From Monodelphis domestica (lineage: Eukaryota > Chordata > Mammalia > Didelphimorphia > Didelphidae), in NCBI RefSeq assembly GCF_027887165.1, contig NC_077232.1, positions 81,047,483 to 81,111,482 of the forward strand: a stretch of DNA of 64,000 bases, in the 5' to 3' direction. The translations under genes and the position numbers were made by a program. This document shows, piece after piece, positions 33,141 through 43,837 of this stretch. A model generated the notes under the pieces. The model was not told the DNA's origin, made no database searches, and saw only the letters and a program-made list of their open reading frames with translations. The first letter of the stretch is position 1; each line of letters begins with the position of its first letter.

Positions 33141-33389
33141 TAAAGGCAAGGGACATTTTACAAATGAGGACTCTGAGGCAGGCAGTGATTGATTAACTTA
33201 ATCTCTAAATAATAGATCTACTAAGTGTAATGAGGCTAGATTTGAACTCAGATCTTTCTGATTCCAGGTATAGTGTTCTATCTGCACCAACTAGCTGCCT
33301 CCTCTTCTCTTCTTTCCAGTTCTATAATCAATGATCCTATGAGGAAGTAAGACTAGATGTTCCCTAAGTAACTTTATAGCTCTAACAAC

Positions 33390-33600
33390 AAAAGAGAAGC
33401 AGTTGGTAGAGTGAAAAGAAAACCTAGGTTTGAGGGTTCTGACCCTTGCTAGTTGTGTGACCTTGGACAAATCACTTTCTGTCTCAGAAGCTCAGTTTCC
33501 TTATGTGTTAAATGGGGGTACTACTTCCCTGGAAAGGCTATTGGGAGGAAAGCCATCTGGGAAATTTAAAGCAGTAAACTAGTGCAAATGATGATGATGA
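33390..33600 (+). repeat. MIR/MAR1 SINE
   Basis: ttgtgtgaccttggacaaat, agctcagtttccttatgtgt, followed by a GAT-rich run (33587-33606). Confidence 0.65.
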
Positions 33601-33639
33601 TGATAATATTCTCATCATCTTGTACAGAATCATAGCAGC

Positions 33640-34600
33640 TCAATCTACTTCAGCAGAGCTCAGCCCCAGGCCTCCCATCCACCCTTTGGCCAGTGAATCA
33701 TGGACTTTGGAGGGGGAGTGAAACTACTTGCTCCCCTTTACCCAGAACATTCAGCTCAACTTCCCCTTTCAGGAGTATTCAGTCTTGCTAAAGGTCATGT
33801 GAACCTGGGAGAAGCTTGGAGGAGGAGGAAGGGGAAGGGGCAAACCTGAGAACAACAGCAACCAGAAGAAGTTGGCTTTGTGTACAAAATACACCCGCCC
33901 CCAGTCCCTGGCACAAACACCCGAATCTGGGGGCGGTAACTTCACTTAGCCTCAGGTAAGGAAATGAGGTGCCCAAAATAGAAACTGTCACTTTCAAATG
34001 GGGGGGCACCCTGGGTGTGAAATGCAGGCTTGGCATTTTGCCTTTTAAAATAGAAAAATTGGTCTTTGCGTGGGGTGTTTGACAATGCATTTGGGGGAAG
34101 AAGATTATTAATAGGACAGCTTGAAATGGCAGGAGCTTCAATAAGCAACAATGAGGTTGAGTTATTTACTCAGGCATGTCACACACACACACATACCCCA
34201 CTGAAAGTAAGTGATCAGATGCCCCTTCAGTCAATTTTAAACATGGGCTTTCGAAGAGGCACCAAAAGTGATGCTACAAGGCATCGTGTTTGGATAGGCT
34301 GCCTCGTGGATCATCTTGACATGACTTGGACCTGGACTCATCCAAGGACTGGGAGCAAGTGGGAAATCAGGGACCTGGAGAGGAGCAGCATGGTTCCCAT
34401 GGGCTTACCCACATGTCATTCACCTGTCTCTCCCTGACTGTGTCTGCTGCAACCTGTCCTGCTGCTCCCAAGCAGCCCTGGGAGAAACTTGGCTTCATAA
34501 GTATTTCTGCCACCTCAGTATTCTTTCTACCAGTTACAAGTCACATCTCCTTCCCCATCCCCAAAGTATGCAAAGTGTCCCAGACTTGGCGGAAAACCTA
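33640..34600. other. Mostly single-copy stretch; no supported gene
   Basis: Overlapping open frames at 33788-34151 (-) and 34066-34601 (+) have no start-context or splice support. 34030-34130 is the second arm of the direct repeat noted at 33038. A short CA run lies at 34181-34193. Confidence 0.45.
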
Positions 34601-34619
34601 GACACATACACACCTTGCA

Positions 34620-34901
34620 TCTATATGTGTGTGTATATGGATAACTTGTATATATAATATACACACATATATAAAGCCTTGTATAGATATAATTTGTATA
34701 TGTAAATATGCATGTGTATATCTATATATGTGTGTGTATGTGTGTGTACACACGGAGAAAGAGAGTCAGAAGGGGAGGAGAGGAGAGGAAGACAGAAAGA
34801 GAGAGAGAGCAGAGAGAGAGGAGGGAGAGGAGAAAGAGAGGGAGAGGGAGGGAGGGAAGGACGGAGAGCGAAAGACAGAGAGAGACAGGGAGAGAGAGAG
34901 G

Positions 34902-34935
<34 letters not shown>
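34620..34935 (+). repeat. TA/TG then long GA-rich simple repeat
   Basis: 34620-34750 alternates TA and TG units; 34755-34935 is almost pure purine (GA, GGA, GAAA units). It generates long charged open frames on plus and S/L-rich ones on minus, none real. Confidence 0.95.
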
Positions 34936-34936
<1 letters not shown>

Positions 34937-35007
34937 TTGAATAGTTTGTGTTAGAAAGGAAGTGGCAAGATATTCAATATCTAGTAGGATGACTTTGGGT
35001 TGGTGTA

Positions 35008-35195
35008 GGAAGCTAAGTGGTACAGTGGATTGAGTTTGAATAATGTGCCTGAAGTCAGGAAGACTTGAGTTCAAATCTGACCTCAGATACAGGCTAGCTG
35101 TCTGACCCTGGACAAATCACTTAACTCCTGTTTACCTCAGTTTCTTCATCCTTGAAATGGGAATAATAACAGCACCTAACTCATTGAATTTGATG
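35008..35195 (+). repeat. MAR1/CORE-SINE, split by a hAT element
   Basis: aagctaagtggtacagtgga head, gtcaggaagacttgagttca, gtttacctcagtttcttcat. It resumes at about 35390-35480 (caaatgagataataactata, gcacagtgccgggcacatag). Confidence 0.8.
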
Positions 35196-35203
35196 GTCTA
35201 GAT

Positions 35204-35366
35204 CAGAGGTGTCAAACATGTAGCTCATAGGTCACATGCCAGGGATAACACTCCCAAGTGTGGCACGAAGCAGACTAAATTGTAATTGGGAAATATTTAC
35301 AAAAGAAATAAAAATAAAACAAAAAAGATTACATTTGAGAACTAAGTCAATAAATGACCCACAGGG
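35204..35366 (+). mobile_element. hAT-type MITE, copy 1 (3' end lost)
   Basis: Starts cagaggtgtcaaacatgtag after the 8-mer gtctagat (35196-35203). It matches the reverse complement of 36828-37041 over about 160 bp but lacks the other terminus. Confidence 0.82.
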
Positions 35367-35489
35367 TCAGAGTAGCAGATGATGAACAGAGTATCAAATG
35401 AGATAATAACTATAAAGTGCTTACTTAGCACAGTGCCGGGCACATAGTGAGCACTATATAAATGTTCCCTTTTAATAAATATAGAATCA

Positions 35490-35626
35490 TGGATTGCCAG
35501 AGCTGGAAGAGCCCTTGTATATACAAAGTGGGGAATGTTAGAATGTCAAATATTAGAGCTGAGAAATACATTCGAACACAGGGGACAGGATGTGAGAGCC
35601 AGGGGGTACCTTAGAGGCATCTAGTT
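35490..35626 (+). repeat. L3/MIR-like remnant used as hAT target
   Basis: tagaatcatggattgccaga, tattagagctgagaaa and ttagaggcatctagtt. Old repeat wording, low confidence on family. Confidence 0.45.
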
Positions 35627-35841
35627 CAGGGGTTCTGATTCTTTTTTGTGTCATGAGTCCCTTAGAAATTTGGTGAAGCATGTGGACTCTTCATAATTTG
35701 TTTTTTGCTTATATTCATAATTAAATAAAATATTCCATTTCAGCTAGCACATAGTAAAATGAAAAAAAGATGCATTATTTCCCACCCCAGGTTCAAGGAC
35801 CCTATGAAATTTATTCATTAACTTCAGTTTAAGAAAACCTG
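35627..35841 (+). mobile_element. hAT-Charlie-type DNA transposon with 8-bp TSD
   Basis: 215 bp. Termini caggggttct and, inverted, caggttttct. Flanks atctagtt (35619-35626) and atctggtt (35842-35849), one mismatch. Same broad family type as the remnant at 11541. Confidence 0.85.
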
Positions 35842-36212
35842 ATCTGGTTTATCTGTCTATCTAAACAAGAGCAAATGATTTGTCAATTGCCGCACAAGTT
35901 AAAGCTGGTCTCAACTTCTTACCTGCAAAATGGGTGATTATACTAAATGATCTTTGAACTCCTTTTCAGCTCTGACTCCTAGGAAATTGATACAAGATCT
36001 CAGGTCTCCTGTCTCCAAGTTTAAAGCTCTGATCAATACATCTGTGCACAGAATATGGCCCATGTTTCCTGGGAAAGATACCAGCTGCATTGAAGAATAA
36101 ACATCTTGTTTCAAGTAGCTATTTGTGGTGGTAAAGAAAAGGAAACTAAGACTCAGTTGTGAAGTGACTAACAAATTATAAAGCTAGTTACAATTACAGT
36201 TATAGTTAGTTT

Positions 36213-36466
36213 TAGGGCATCTAGGTGACTCATTGGACAGAGCATTGGACCCGGAGTCAGGAAGACTTTGAACAATTTCACCTTGGATGTCGTTCTTACT
36301 AATTTACTACTCTATGTTCCTAAGCAATCATTTAACACTGTTTGCCTCAGTTTCCTCCTCTGTAAAATGAACCGGAGGAAGAAATGGTAAACTACTTCAA
36401 TATCTTTGCCAAGAAAACCCCCTAATGGGGTCACAAAGAGTCAGAAATGACTGAACAATGAACATA
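36213..36466 (+). repeat. MAR1 SINE, full
   Basis: gggcatctaggtgactcatt, cggagtcaggaagacttt, tgcctcagtttcctcctctg, tttgccaagaaaaccc and gtcacaaagagtcagaaatg. An internal stretch differs from the usual copy. Confidence 0.9.
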
Positions 36467-36819
36467 GTGTAGGATACCAACATTCAGAATGATGCAATTC
36501 TGTATTTTCTATACTCTAGTTGTGTCTGATACAACTAAATTTACTCTTTTTCACTTCTGTATCCCCTCAGAATTTCCCCTGGGTGTAGTTTTGGTGCATT
36601 AAGACTCAAAGAATTCTGAAATTCTATAATCTTGGAACAGAAAAACTTAGATTTTTGTAATAGAAGAATTCTAGGTTCCCAAAGTGATAGAACTATCATA
36701 GAATTTTAGAATTAAAGAAGTTGTCATCAAATTTTAGCATCAAAGAAAATGTTATTGAATCTTAGACTCTTTGAATTTAGAATCTTGGAACTCCAGAACT
36801 CAAAGGAATTTCACAGGTC
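36467..36819. other. Old repeat-like sequence
   Basis: Many short units with aattctgaaattctataatc-like wording that look internally repetitive (attttag, gaatctt). No family named. Confidence 0.4.
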
Positions 36820-36827
36820 ATCTAGTC

Positions 36828-37041
36828 TAGTGATGTCAAAGTATAACAGAAAAGGGGGCCACTAAACCATACATAAGGAATCCTGTGGGTCATATATTGA
36901 CTTAGTTTTAAAATGTAATCTTTTTTGTTTTATTTTTATTTCTTTTGTAAGTATTTCCCAATTACAATTTAGTCTGCTTCATGCCACACTTGGGAGTTAT
37001 CCGTGGCATGTGACTTATGAGCTATATGTTTGACATCTCTG
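36828..37041 (-). mobile_element. hAT-type MITE, copy 2, perfect 8-bp TSD
   Basis: 214 bp with termini tagtgatgtcaaa and tttgacatctctg (imperfect inverted repeats). The 8-bp direct repeat atctagtc lies at 36820-36827 and 37042-37049. Inverted relative to copy 1. Confidence 0.93.
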
Positions 37042-37049
37042 ATCTAGTC

Positions 37050-37860
37050 CATCAAATTCAATGAATATATTTCACCACCCTACTCTTAAATATTCTTACA
37101 TTTACAATGCCATAGAGGAGGCAAAGCAGATGTTTTCTGACTAGAAAGGAGTTGAAAAGGATGGTTTCTTGTTAATAACTTTCTATTTGGTCAAAAAAAT
37201 AGACATACACTACAATATTTCCATATCATTCTGTATTTGGTAAAGCAATCAGCATAAGCCCTGGCAAGTCTCAAGCATTAAAAGGAGAAAGAGAATAACA
37301 TTGAAGGTCAAAATTAGGAATTTGGGGATAGAACTGGGAAGGGTGGAGAAGTCTTTCATAGACTGCTCCTGACACTTATGGGATGGGTCATTCTCTGGGC
37401 TTTCAACGTTATACCAAACAATCAAGATCTCATCTGTCTTTTTGTTTCCATTTAATCCAAGATGGACAACCATGATATTATCTCTGTCATTATTAAATTG
37501 ACAAATGAGTCTCTGAGGATCCATTATAAGTCATTGCAATGAAACTGGGTTTCTTGGCAAATGCAGGTTCTAAAAGACATAGAGGTAGCAACAAAGAGGA
37601 GATGTTCTGAGCCAGACAGATGAAAACCTATGTTCTGGTCAAAGTTTTACCATTAATACTGAGCATCCTGGGGCAAATTATGTTACCTTTCTGAACCTTA
37701 GCTTACTCCTCTATAAAAGGAGAACATTGGGCTAGATCATATTTCAGGACATTTCTGCCTCTATAAGTCGGCTAGGCTATTATTTCCTCTAGTGAATAAC
37801 TTCAGTAGTTTTTTTAAATGTGCAAGAACAGCTTTGAAAGTTATGTTATAGGTTATATTT
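37050..37860. other. Unassigned stretch with a MIR-like end
   Basis: A MIR-like part occurs at about 37640-37780 (gagcatcctggggcaaatta, ccttagcttactcctctata). The rest has nothing I recognise. Confidence 0.4.
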
Positions 37861-37862
37861 TA

Positions 37863-38050
37863 GGGGGCAGCTAGGCAGCTTAGTTGATACCGTGCGAGGT
37901 CTAGAGTTGGGAGGGCCTCGGTTCAAATTTGGTCTCAGATATTTCCTAGCTGTGTGACCTTGGGCAAGTCACTTAACCCTAGTCCTTACTATTATTCTGC
38001 CCTGGATCTAATACTTAGCATCAATTATAATATAGAAGATAAAGGAGGAG
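37863..38050 (+). repeat. tRNA-headed SINE, diverged
   Basis: gggggcagctaggcagctta head, ggttcaaatttggtctcaga, gaccttgggcaagtcactta, ending in a GA-rich tail. Confidence 0.88.
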
Positions 38051-38118
38051 GGGGAGAGAGAGGGGGCAGGAAAGGAGAGAAATGTTGAATTTATTGTGTG
38101 CTTTTTAAAAAGCAAACT

Positions 38119-39145
38119 ACGGAACTGCTGGGAAAATTGGAAGACAGTGTGGGAGAGATTAGGAATTGATCAACACCTCACACCCTACACCAAGATAAAT
38201 TCAAAATGGGTGAAAGACTTAAACATAAAGAAGGAAACCATAAGTAAATTGGGTAAACACAGAATAGTATACATGTCAGACCTTTGGGAAGGGAAAGACT
38301 TTAAAACCAAGCAAGACATAGAGAGAATCACAAAATGTAAAATAAATAATTTCGACTACATCAAATTAAAAGGCTTTTGTACAAACAAAAGCAATGTAAC
38401 TAAAATCAGAAGGAAAACAACAAGTTGGGAAAAAATCTTCATAAAAACCTCTGACAAAGGTTTAATTACTCAAATTTATAAAGAGCTAAATCAGTTGTAC
38501 AAAAAATCAAGCCATTCCCCAATTGATAAATGGGCAAGGGACATGGATAGACAGTTTTCAGATAAAGAAATCAAAACTATTAATAAGCACATGAAGAAGT
38601 GCTCCACATCTCTTATAATCAGAGAGATGCAAATCAAAACAACTCTGAGGTATCACCTCACACCTAGCAGATTGGCTAACATGACAGTTATGGAAAGTAA
38701 TGAATGCTGGAGGGGATGTGGCAAAGTAGGGACATTAATTCATTGCTGGTGGAGTTGTGAACTGATCCAGCCATTCTGGAGGGCAATTTGGAACTATCCA
38801 CAAAGGGCGATAAAAGAATGTCTACCCTTTGATCCAGCCATAGCACTGCTGGGTTTGTACCCCAAAGAGATAATGGACAAAAAGACTTGTACAAAAATAT
38901 TCATAGCTGCGCTCTTTGTGGTGGCCAAAAATTGGAAAATGAGGGGATGCCCATCAATTGGGGAATGGCTGAACAAATTGTGGTATCTGTTGGTGATGGA
39001 ATACTATTGTGCTCAAAGGAATAATAAAGTGGAGGATTTCCATGTGAACTGGAACAACCTCCAGGAAGTGATGCAGAGCGAGAGGAGCAGAACCAGGAGA
39101 ACATTGTACACAGAGACAAACACACTGTGGTATCATCGAACGTAA
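38119..39145 (+). pseudogene. L1 ORF2 C-terminal fragment, open
   Basis: About 341 codons with no stop, from LRNCWENWK to WYHRT. It includes the HLTPYTKINSKW segment, REMQIKTTLRYHLTPSR, the Cys-rich CX3CX7HX4C motif (CWRGC...H...C), PFDPAIALLGLYP and MEYYCAQ. Endonuclease and reverse transcriptase domains are missing by 5' truncation, so it is not active. The open frame extends a few codons upstream into target DNA with no ATG. Confidence 0.95.
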
Positions 39146-39496
39146 TGGACTTCTCCATTAGTGGTGGTGTAATGTCCCTGCACAATCTGCAGGGATCAAG
39201 GAGAAAAAAACACTATCCAAAAGCAGAGGACAAACTGAGGGAATAGAAACACCAAGGAAAATCAACTGCCTGACTACAATGGCTGAGGGGACATGACAGA
39301 GGAAAGACTCGGAGCGAACACTCTGATGCAAATACTAACAACATGGCAATGGGTTCAAGTCAAGAACACATATGATACCAGTGGAATCACACGTCGGCCA
39401 CGGGGGGTGGGAGGGAGGAAAAGAAAATGATCTTTGTCTTTAATGAAAAATGCATGGAAATGATCAAATAAAATACTATAAAATTAAAAAAAAAAA

Positions 39497-39625
39497 GTTG
39501 CTAAGGCAACTTCCATTCTCTATTCCACAAGACCTCGATGTTTGTGGCTGCTAACTGATTAGGGTGATGGTTGGAGTGGTTTGGCAATTTCTAGGAATAA
39601 AACAATAATCAAGTTTGCCCCATCA
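39497..39625 (+). other. Transduced 3' flank carried by the L1
   Basis: Non-L1 DNA between two A tails, with a polyadenylation signal 24 bases before the second tail. It begins with gttgctaaggcaac, a 14-bp near-perfect RFX X-box. It should match single-copy DNA next to the source L1 elsewhere in the genome. Confidence 0.85.
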
Positions 39626-39879
39626 AAAAAAAAAATAAAAATAAAAAGCAAACTATGTCAATCCAAGAATCCACGACAATTTCAAGGCACTCATAGAGAA
39701 AAAGGCTATATACCACCATAAAAGGAACTGATGGAGTCTGCATGCAGATTGAAACATATCATTGCTCATTTTATTTCCTCCCATGAATTTTTCTATAGTG
39801 TAAATTATGTCTCTTACAAAACATGATGAAGATGAAAATACATATTGTATGATAATCAAGACAACTGGCAATAGCTAAG

Positions 39880-40040
39880 GGTACATTGTATGACCTTGGC
39901 ATATTCAATGTCTGGCCAAGCTCTCAGTGCCCCTACTTCAGCCCCCTTCATGACCATTGGAACAAATTGTTCTCATCCTTCACATCCCTGGGGTAGACAC
40001 TACCCATAAAGCACTGATCGGTTTGTGACCCATTGGTTAC
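39880..40040 (+). repeat. Family X repeat, copy 4, left part
   Basis: gaccttggcatattcaatgt, ctggccaagctctcagtg, cattggaacaaattgttctc. It is interrupted at ggttac by an LTR and continues at 40737. Confidence 0.8.
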
Positions 40041-40736
40041 TGTGAATTTCAAAACTATTCCACCCTATTCAGACCATTCTTTAGAAGATCAGATTTTGCT
40101 ATTTCCTGATCAATAACAATAGAGATACTTGGAATAACAGAATCAGGTCTTGGAAACTACAATCTCCACCCTACTCAGGCTAACAAGATTTAGGAAGGGC
40201 TGCAGCAAAACCCAAGATTTAATTATTTGAGAATATGGCCTTCAACAGACATGTGCAAAAAGGACAGACCTCTGGGTGGTCCTAGGTCAAGCTAGAGCCA
40301 CCATTGGCACATGTGAGATGCAGGAAGTGAGGTAGAGGACAGCCTCTGGAGTTCTTGTGACTTCCTGTTAGGGGGTCTAGAGGCAGTTGAAGGCTGGTGC
40401 TTGGAGTTGGAGGAGCCTGCAGACTGTTTTTCTCCAGTTTGGTCACGTGAGTGATAAGGGCTGATCTTTCCTTGCCTTGGCTATCCAGGGCCTTAAGCCT
40501 GCTTTGGCTCAGCCTGAGCAGAGTGGGTATTTAAAACCTCTTTCCTTCTCTCCCCTTTCCCCACCCCCCTCTCTTTTTCTCTCCCTCTAATACTTTCTTC
40601 CTCATGTTTGTAATTAAAACACCATAAAAAAAGTTGGCAGCTGTCTTGAGTGTTTCATTTAGGAATTACATAGCTGAATTCCTTGGCGACCTTAAATTAA
40701 TATATATCAGTCTTTTAAAGTGATTTCAATAACACA
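40041..40736 (+). mobile_element. Solo LTR, 696 bp, TSD ttac
   Basis: Starts tgtgaatttc and ends aataacaca (TG...CA). The 4-bp repeat ttac lies at 40037-40040 and 40737-40740. TATA-like tatttaaaa at 40528-40536 and ATTAAA at 40613-40618. Removing it rejoins family X as ggttaccctcaacctgattt, which parallels copy 1 (ggttaccctccacatggttt, reverse strand). No retroviral coding region. Confidence 0.93.
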
Positions 40737-40900
40737 TTACCCTCAACCTGATTTAGCCCATCCACCAAGAGGATTTTACTGATGTGCATGCTATAGCTTC
40801 TTGGAACCATGGATGGGAGTTGGGTGGCAGGTGTTATCCACCAGGATAACAAGCCCTGAAAAAGGTTCAGCAAGATCTCACCCCAGAAGTGCTAGTCCTC
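40737..40900 (+). repeat. Family X repeat, copy 4, right part
   Basis: gatttagcccatccaccaag, tagcttcttggaaccatgga and tgttatccaccaggataaca. Confidence 0.75.
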
Positions 40901-41880
40901 CTGGAACACTCTATATACCCCTGGCTCCACACATCAGCAGAAGCTGAATGACTACTTTGCCAGTAGTATTGTTGAGGACATTTCTCTGTCAGACACACAT
41001 TGATCTAGTTGACCATCGAGATCCTTTCTAGCTTTAAGATTCATTGAGTCTATTTTTTGTGAAGTGGAATCAGAGCCATTTGAGGAAGAAGATTCTGACT
41101 GTGTATACAAAATGGTTGGGAGTGGGGAAAAGCAACCAGGAGACTGATGCAGCAGTCTATGTGGAAAGGGATTAGAGTCTACCATTAAACTGCTATATCA
41201 GGATGACTTCCCCACTATTCCCAAAGGTGTCCCACAGATACCTGGCCTGGGCTTTCCTGTCCCTGAGGGACTCAGGGGCCCAGGGATTTCCTGAAAAGAT
41301 ATATTCCTCATTTCTGCCTCTTTTATAGACCACTGGGAGTCAGCTTTGATCCACTGAGTCAATGTTGTTATTTATTCAACAGGATACCTTGGAGACCTGA
41401 TGTCTGTGGCCCCATAGCTGGGGTGACTTGACATCCTCCTGACTATGCTGGGACAGCTGGTGCATTAGTCACTGAAGAGTTGGAAGGCTTTGGCCTGAAT
41501 CATCAGTGCTATGCTTTGGAGGGCTGATGGTAACCTTCTTTCCAGATATCAAGGGAGAACACCCATCTCCATCACTCTTACCCATTTATTTATTTGAGAA
41601 ATGGAAAGGTATCAGTTGGGTTAATTTGTTTTCCTCTGCACTAGGAAAACAGGATGGAGGATTCCTCTGGACTCAGGAAGCAAACTTTATATGAGTTTCC
41701 ACTATGATATGGCAGCCCAAAAAAATGTTAACAAGATATGAGATTCCACTGAGAAGTATACTATGCAGAATGGGGAAGTCCCACTCTCTTCTACCCTAGG
41801 CAAGAGTATGGCATCCTCTTCTAGATGCCACATTGAAAAGGGAGTAATGAAAACTGGAGCATATCTAGAAAAGGGCAATC
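40901..41880. other. No gene or named repeat recognised
   Basis: Contains L3-like wording from about 41700 on. Short open frames only. Confidence 0.4.
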
Positions 41881-42130
41881 AAGACGGGGGGGGGGGGGGG
41901 AGAGGGGGGCTCATAGGAAATTCAGTTGAAGAAACTGGCAATATTTAACCTGATGAAGAGATTTAGAGTGGATGAGTGAAAGAATGAAATGAAAGCTGTC
42001 TTCAAGTATTCAAAAGTCTGTCAGGGGAAAGACAGATCAGAAAGGATTTTGAGGATCAAATGAGGTAATACATGTAAAGTGCTTGGCTTGGCAGACCTGA
42101 AAATGACATCAATGTTATTATTACTTGGCT
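41780..42130 (+). repeat. L3/CR1-type LINE remnant with G-run, then MIR-like end
   Basis: aaaagggcaatcaagac, a poly-G run (41886-41900), cagttgaagaaactggcaat, gctgtcttcaagtattcaaa. MIR-like caaatgaggtaatacatgta follows. The G-run may be prone to sequencing error. Confidence 0.6.
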
Positions 42131-42154
42131 TCAGAGGCAGAATTTGTCAATAAA

Positions 42155-42660
42155 CCAAGTCAACAAGCATTTAATAAGCATTTACAATGTGCCCTGAAGC
42201 ACTGCACTAAGGGATGGGGATACAAAGACAGGTAAAAGACATTCTATGCTCTCAAGAAGCTCAATCTAATGACTAGGGGCAATGTGCAATGGTTTGTGGT
42301 TCCATGAAAGGAAAAGCTTCCTAACTTACTAGTTCTTTACCTGACATAAGTCCCTTCAGGTCCTTACGAATTTTTAAAGCACTTAACCACACACAAATAA
42401 CTGGGCTATACGCTGGGTATTCAAATACAAAATAGAAGAAGGCCTTTCCTGGTCTTCACAGAGCTTACATTCTACTTGCAGAAGACAATAAAGAGATCTA
42501 AAAGGATTTGGGGAGAACATAATAGACTGGAGACTGGAGAGGAATGAAAATGACTTCTTGAAGGAGTGGGGAGAGGAAAGCTTAAAGGAATCCATGTCAT
42601 TCTTAGATTGGGGATTTTTAAAAACTATTTCACAGGTATTGGAAATTCTTGATAAGGACA
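42155..42660 (+). repeat. Two ancient LINE-like fragments
   Basis: agcatttaataagcatttac and ctcaagaagctcaatctaat (42155-42270), then a second block with cacagagcttacattctact (42395-42500). Confidence 0.5.
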
Positions 42661-42711
42661 CTCCTTTTGCCAGTACAGATTGGCACCTGCTTAGAGAGGT
42701 ATCTTTCTCTT

Positions 42712-43830
42712 CTTTTTTTGTGTGTAAAATTTTTATTTTCCCCCCAATTACATATAAAAACAGTTCCCAACATTTTTCAAAGAATATTGAGTCTTGAATT
42801 CTCTCATTCCTTCCCTCCCCCCACCTCTACTCCTCCTTGGGATGGTAAGTAATCTCAAAAAGATTTTATTTTAAATGTGCAATCATGTAGAACATTTTCC
42901 CATATTAATCCTTTTGTGGAATAAAACTCAAATAGAAAAAATTTAAGAAAGTGAAAAAAGTTTGCTTTGGTCAGTTTTTTTTCTCTGGAAATAGATGGCA
43001 TTTTTTATCATGAGTCCTTTGGGACAGTTTTGGTTTCTTGTATTAATGAGAATAGCTTTTATTCACAATTATTCATTGTAAAGTATTCCTGTCACTCTAC
43101 AGTGTTCTCCTGGATCTGCTTATTTTACTTTACTTCAGTTCATGTAAGTCTTTTGGGTTTTTCTGAGCTTCTCCTGCTTGTTAATTTCTTACAGCACAAC
43201 AGTATTCCATTACTGTCATATCTAAAACTTACTCAGCCATTTCCCACCTGATGGGTGTCCATTCAATCCAAATCTTTGCCCCCTCCAGAAAGAGTTGCTT
43301 TAAATATTTTTGCATGTATAGGTCTTCCCCCTCCCCCCCCCATCTCCTTTGGATACTAACCTAGAAATAGTATTGCTGGTTCAAAGGGTATGTATTGTTT
43401 TATAGCCCTTTAAGTATAGGTTCAAATTACTCTCCTGAATGATTGCATCAGTTCATAACTCCCCCAACAATGCATTTGTGTCTTAGCTTTCTCACATCCC
43501 CTCCAAGTTTCATCATTTCCCATTTCTGTCATAATGGCCAATCTGGTATGGGGGTGGTATCTAAGAGTTGTTTTAATTTGCATTTCTCTAATTAATGGTG
43601 ACTTAGAGCATTTTTGCATGACTAGAGAGAGCTTGAGTTTTTACTTTGAGGAAGGCCTGTTCATATCCTTTGACCATTTATCAATTAAGAATGATTGTAT
43701 TCTTATATCTTCAACTCATTTCTCTATATATTTGAGAAATTAGATCTTTATTAGAGAGATTTGTAAAAAAAAAAATCACTATTATCATTAGTCTGAATTG
43801 CTTTCCATCCTATTTACTCTTGTTTAGTTT
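42712..43830 (-). mobile_element. Old L1 (3' UTR and ORF2 C-terminal part)
   Basis: T-rich start, gtaagtaatctcaaaaagat, gcttattttactttacttca, and minus-strand frame 43619-43422 encoding a degraded copy of the ORF2 Cys-rich region (REMQIKTTLRYH, DETWRGCEK). One cysteine and several key positions are changed. Confidence 0.82.
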
Positions 43831-43837
43831 TGTTTTT

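Larger units (their letters stand above)
38119..39642 (+). mobile_element. 5'-truncated L1 with 3' transduction and 12-bp TSD
   Basis: ORF2 C-terminal part (to 39145), 3' UTR with gtgggagggaggaaaagaaa, poly(A) signal at 39467-39472 and A-run 39486-39496. Then 129 bp of non-L1 DNA (39497-39625) with its own AATAAA at 39596-39601 and a second A-rich tail (39625-39642). Perfect direct repeat aaaaagcaaact at 38107-38118 and 39643-39654 encloses the whole. Low divergence suggests a young insertion. Confidence 0.92.

Noticed and set aside
34629..35074. Long charged or S/L-rich ORFs
   Set aside because: They are six-frame translations of a GA-rich simple repeat.
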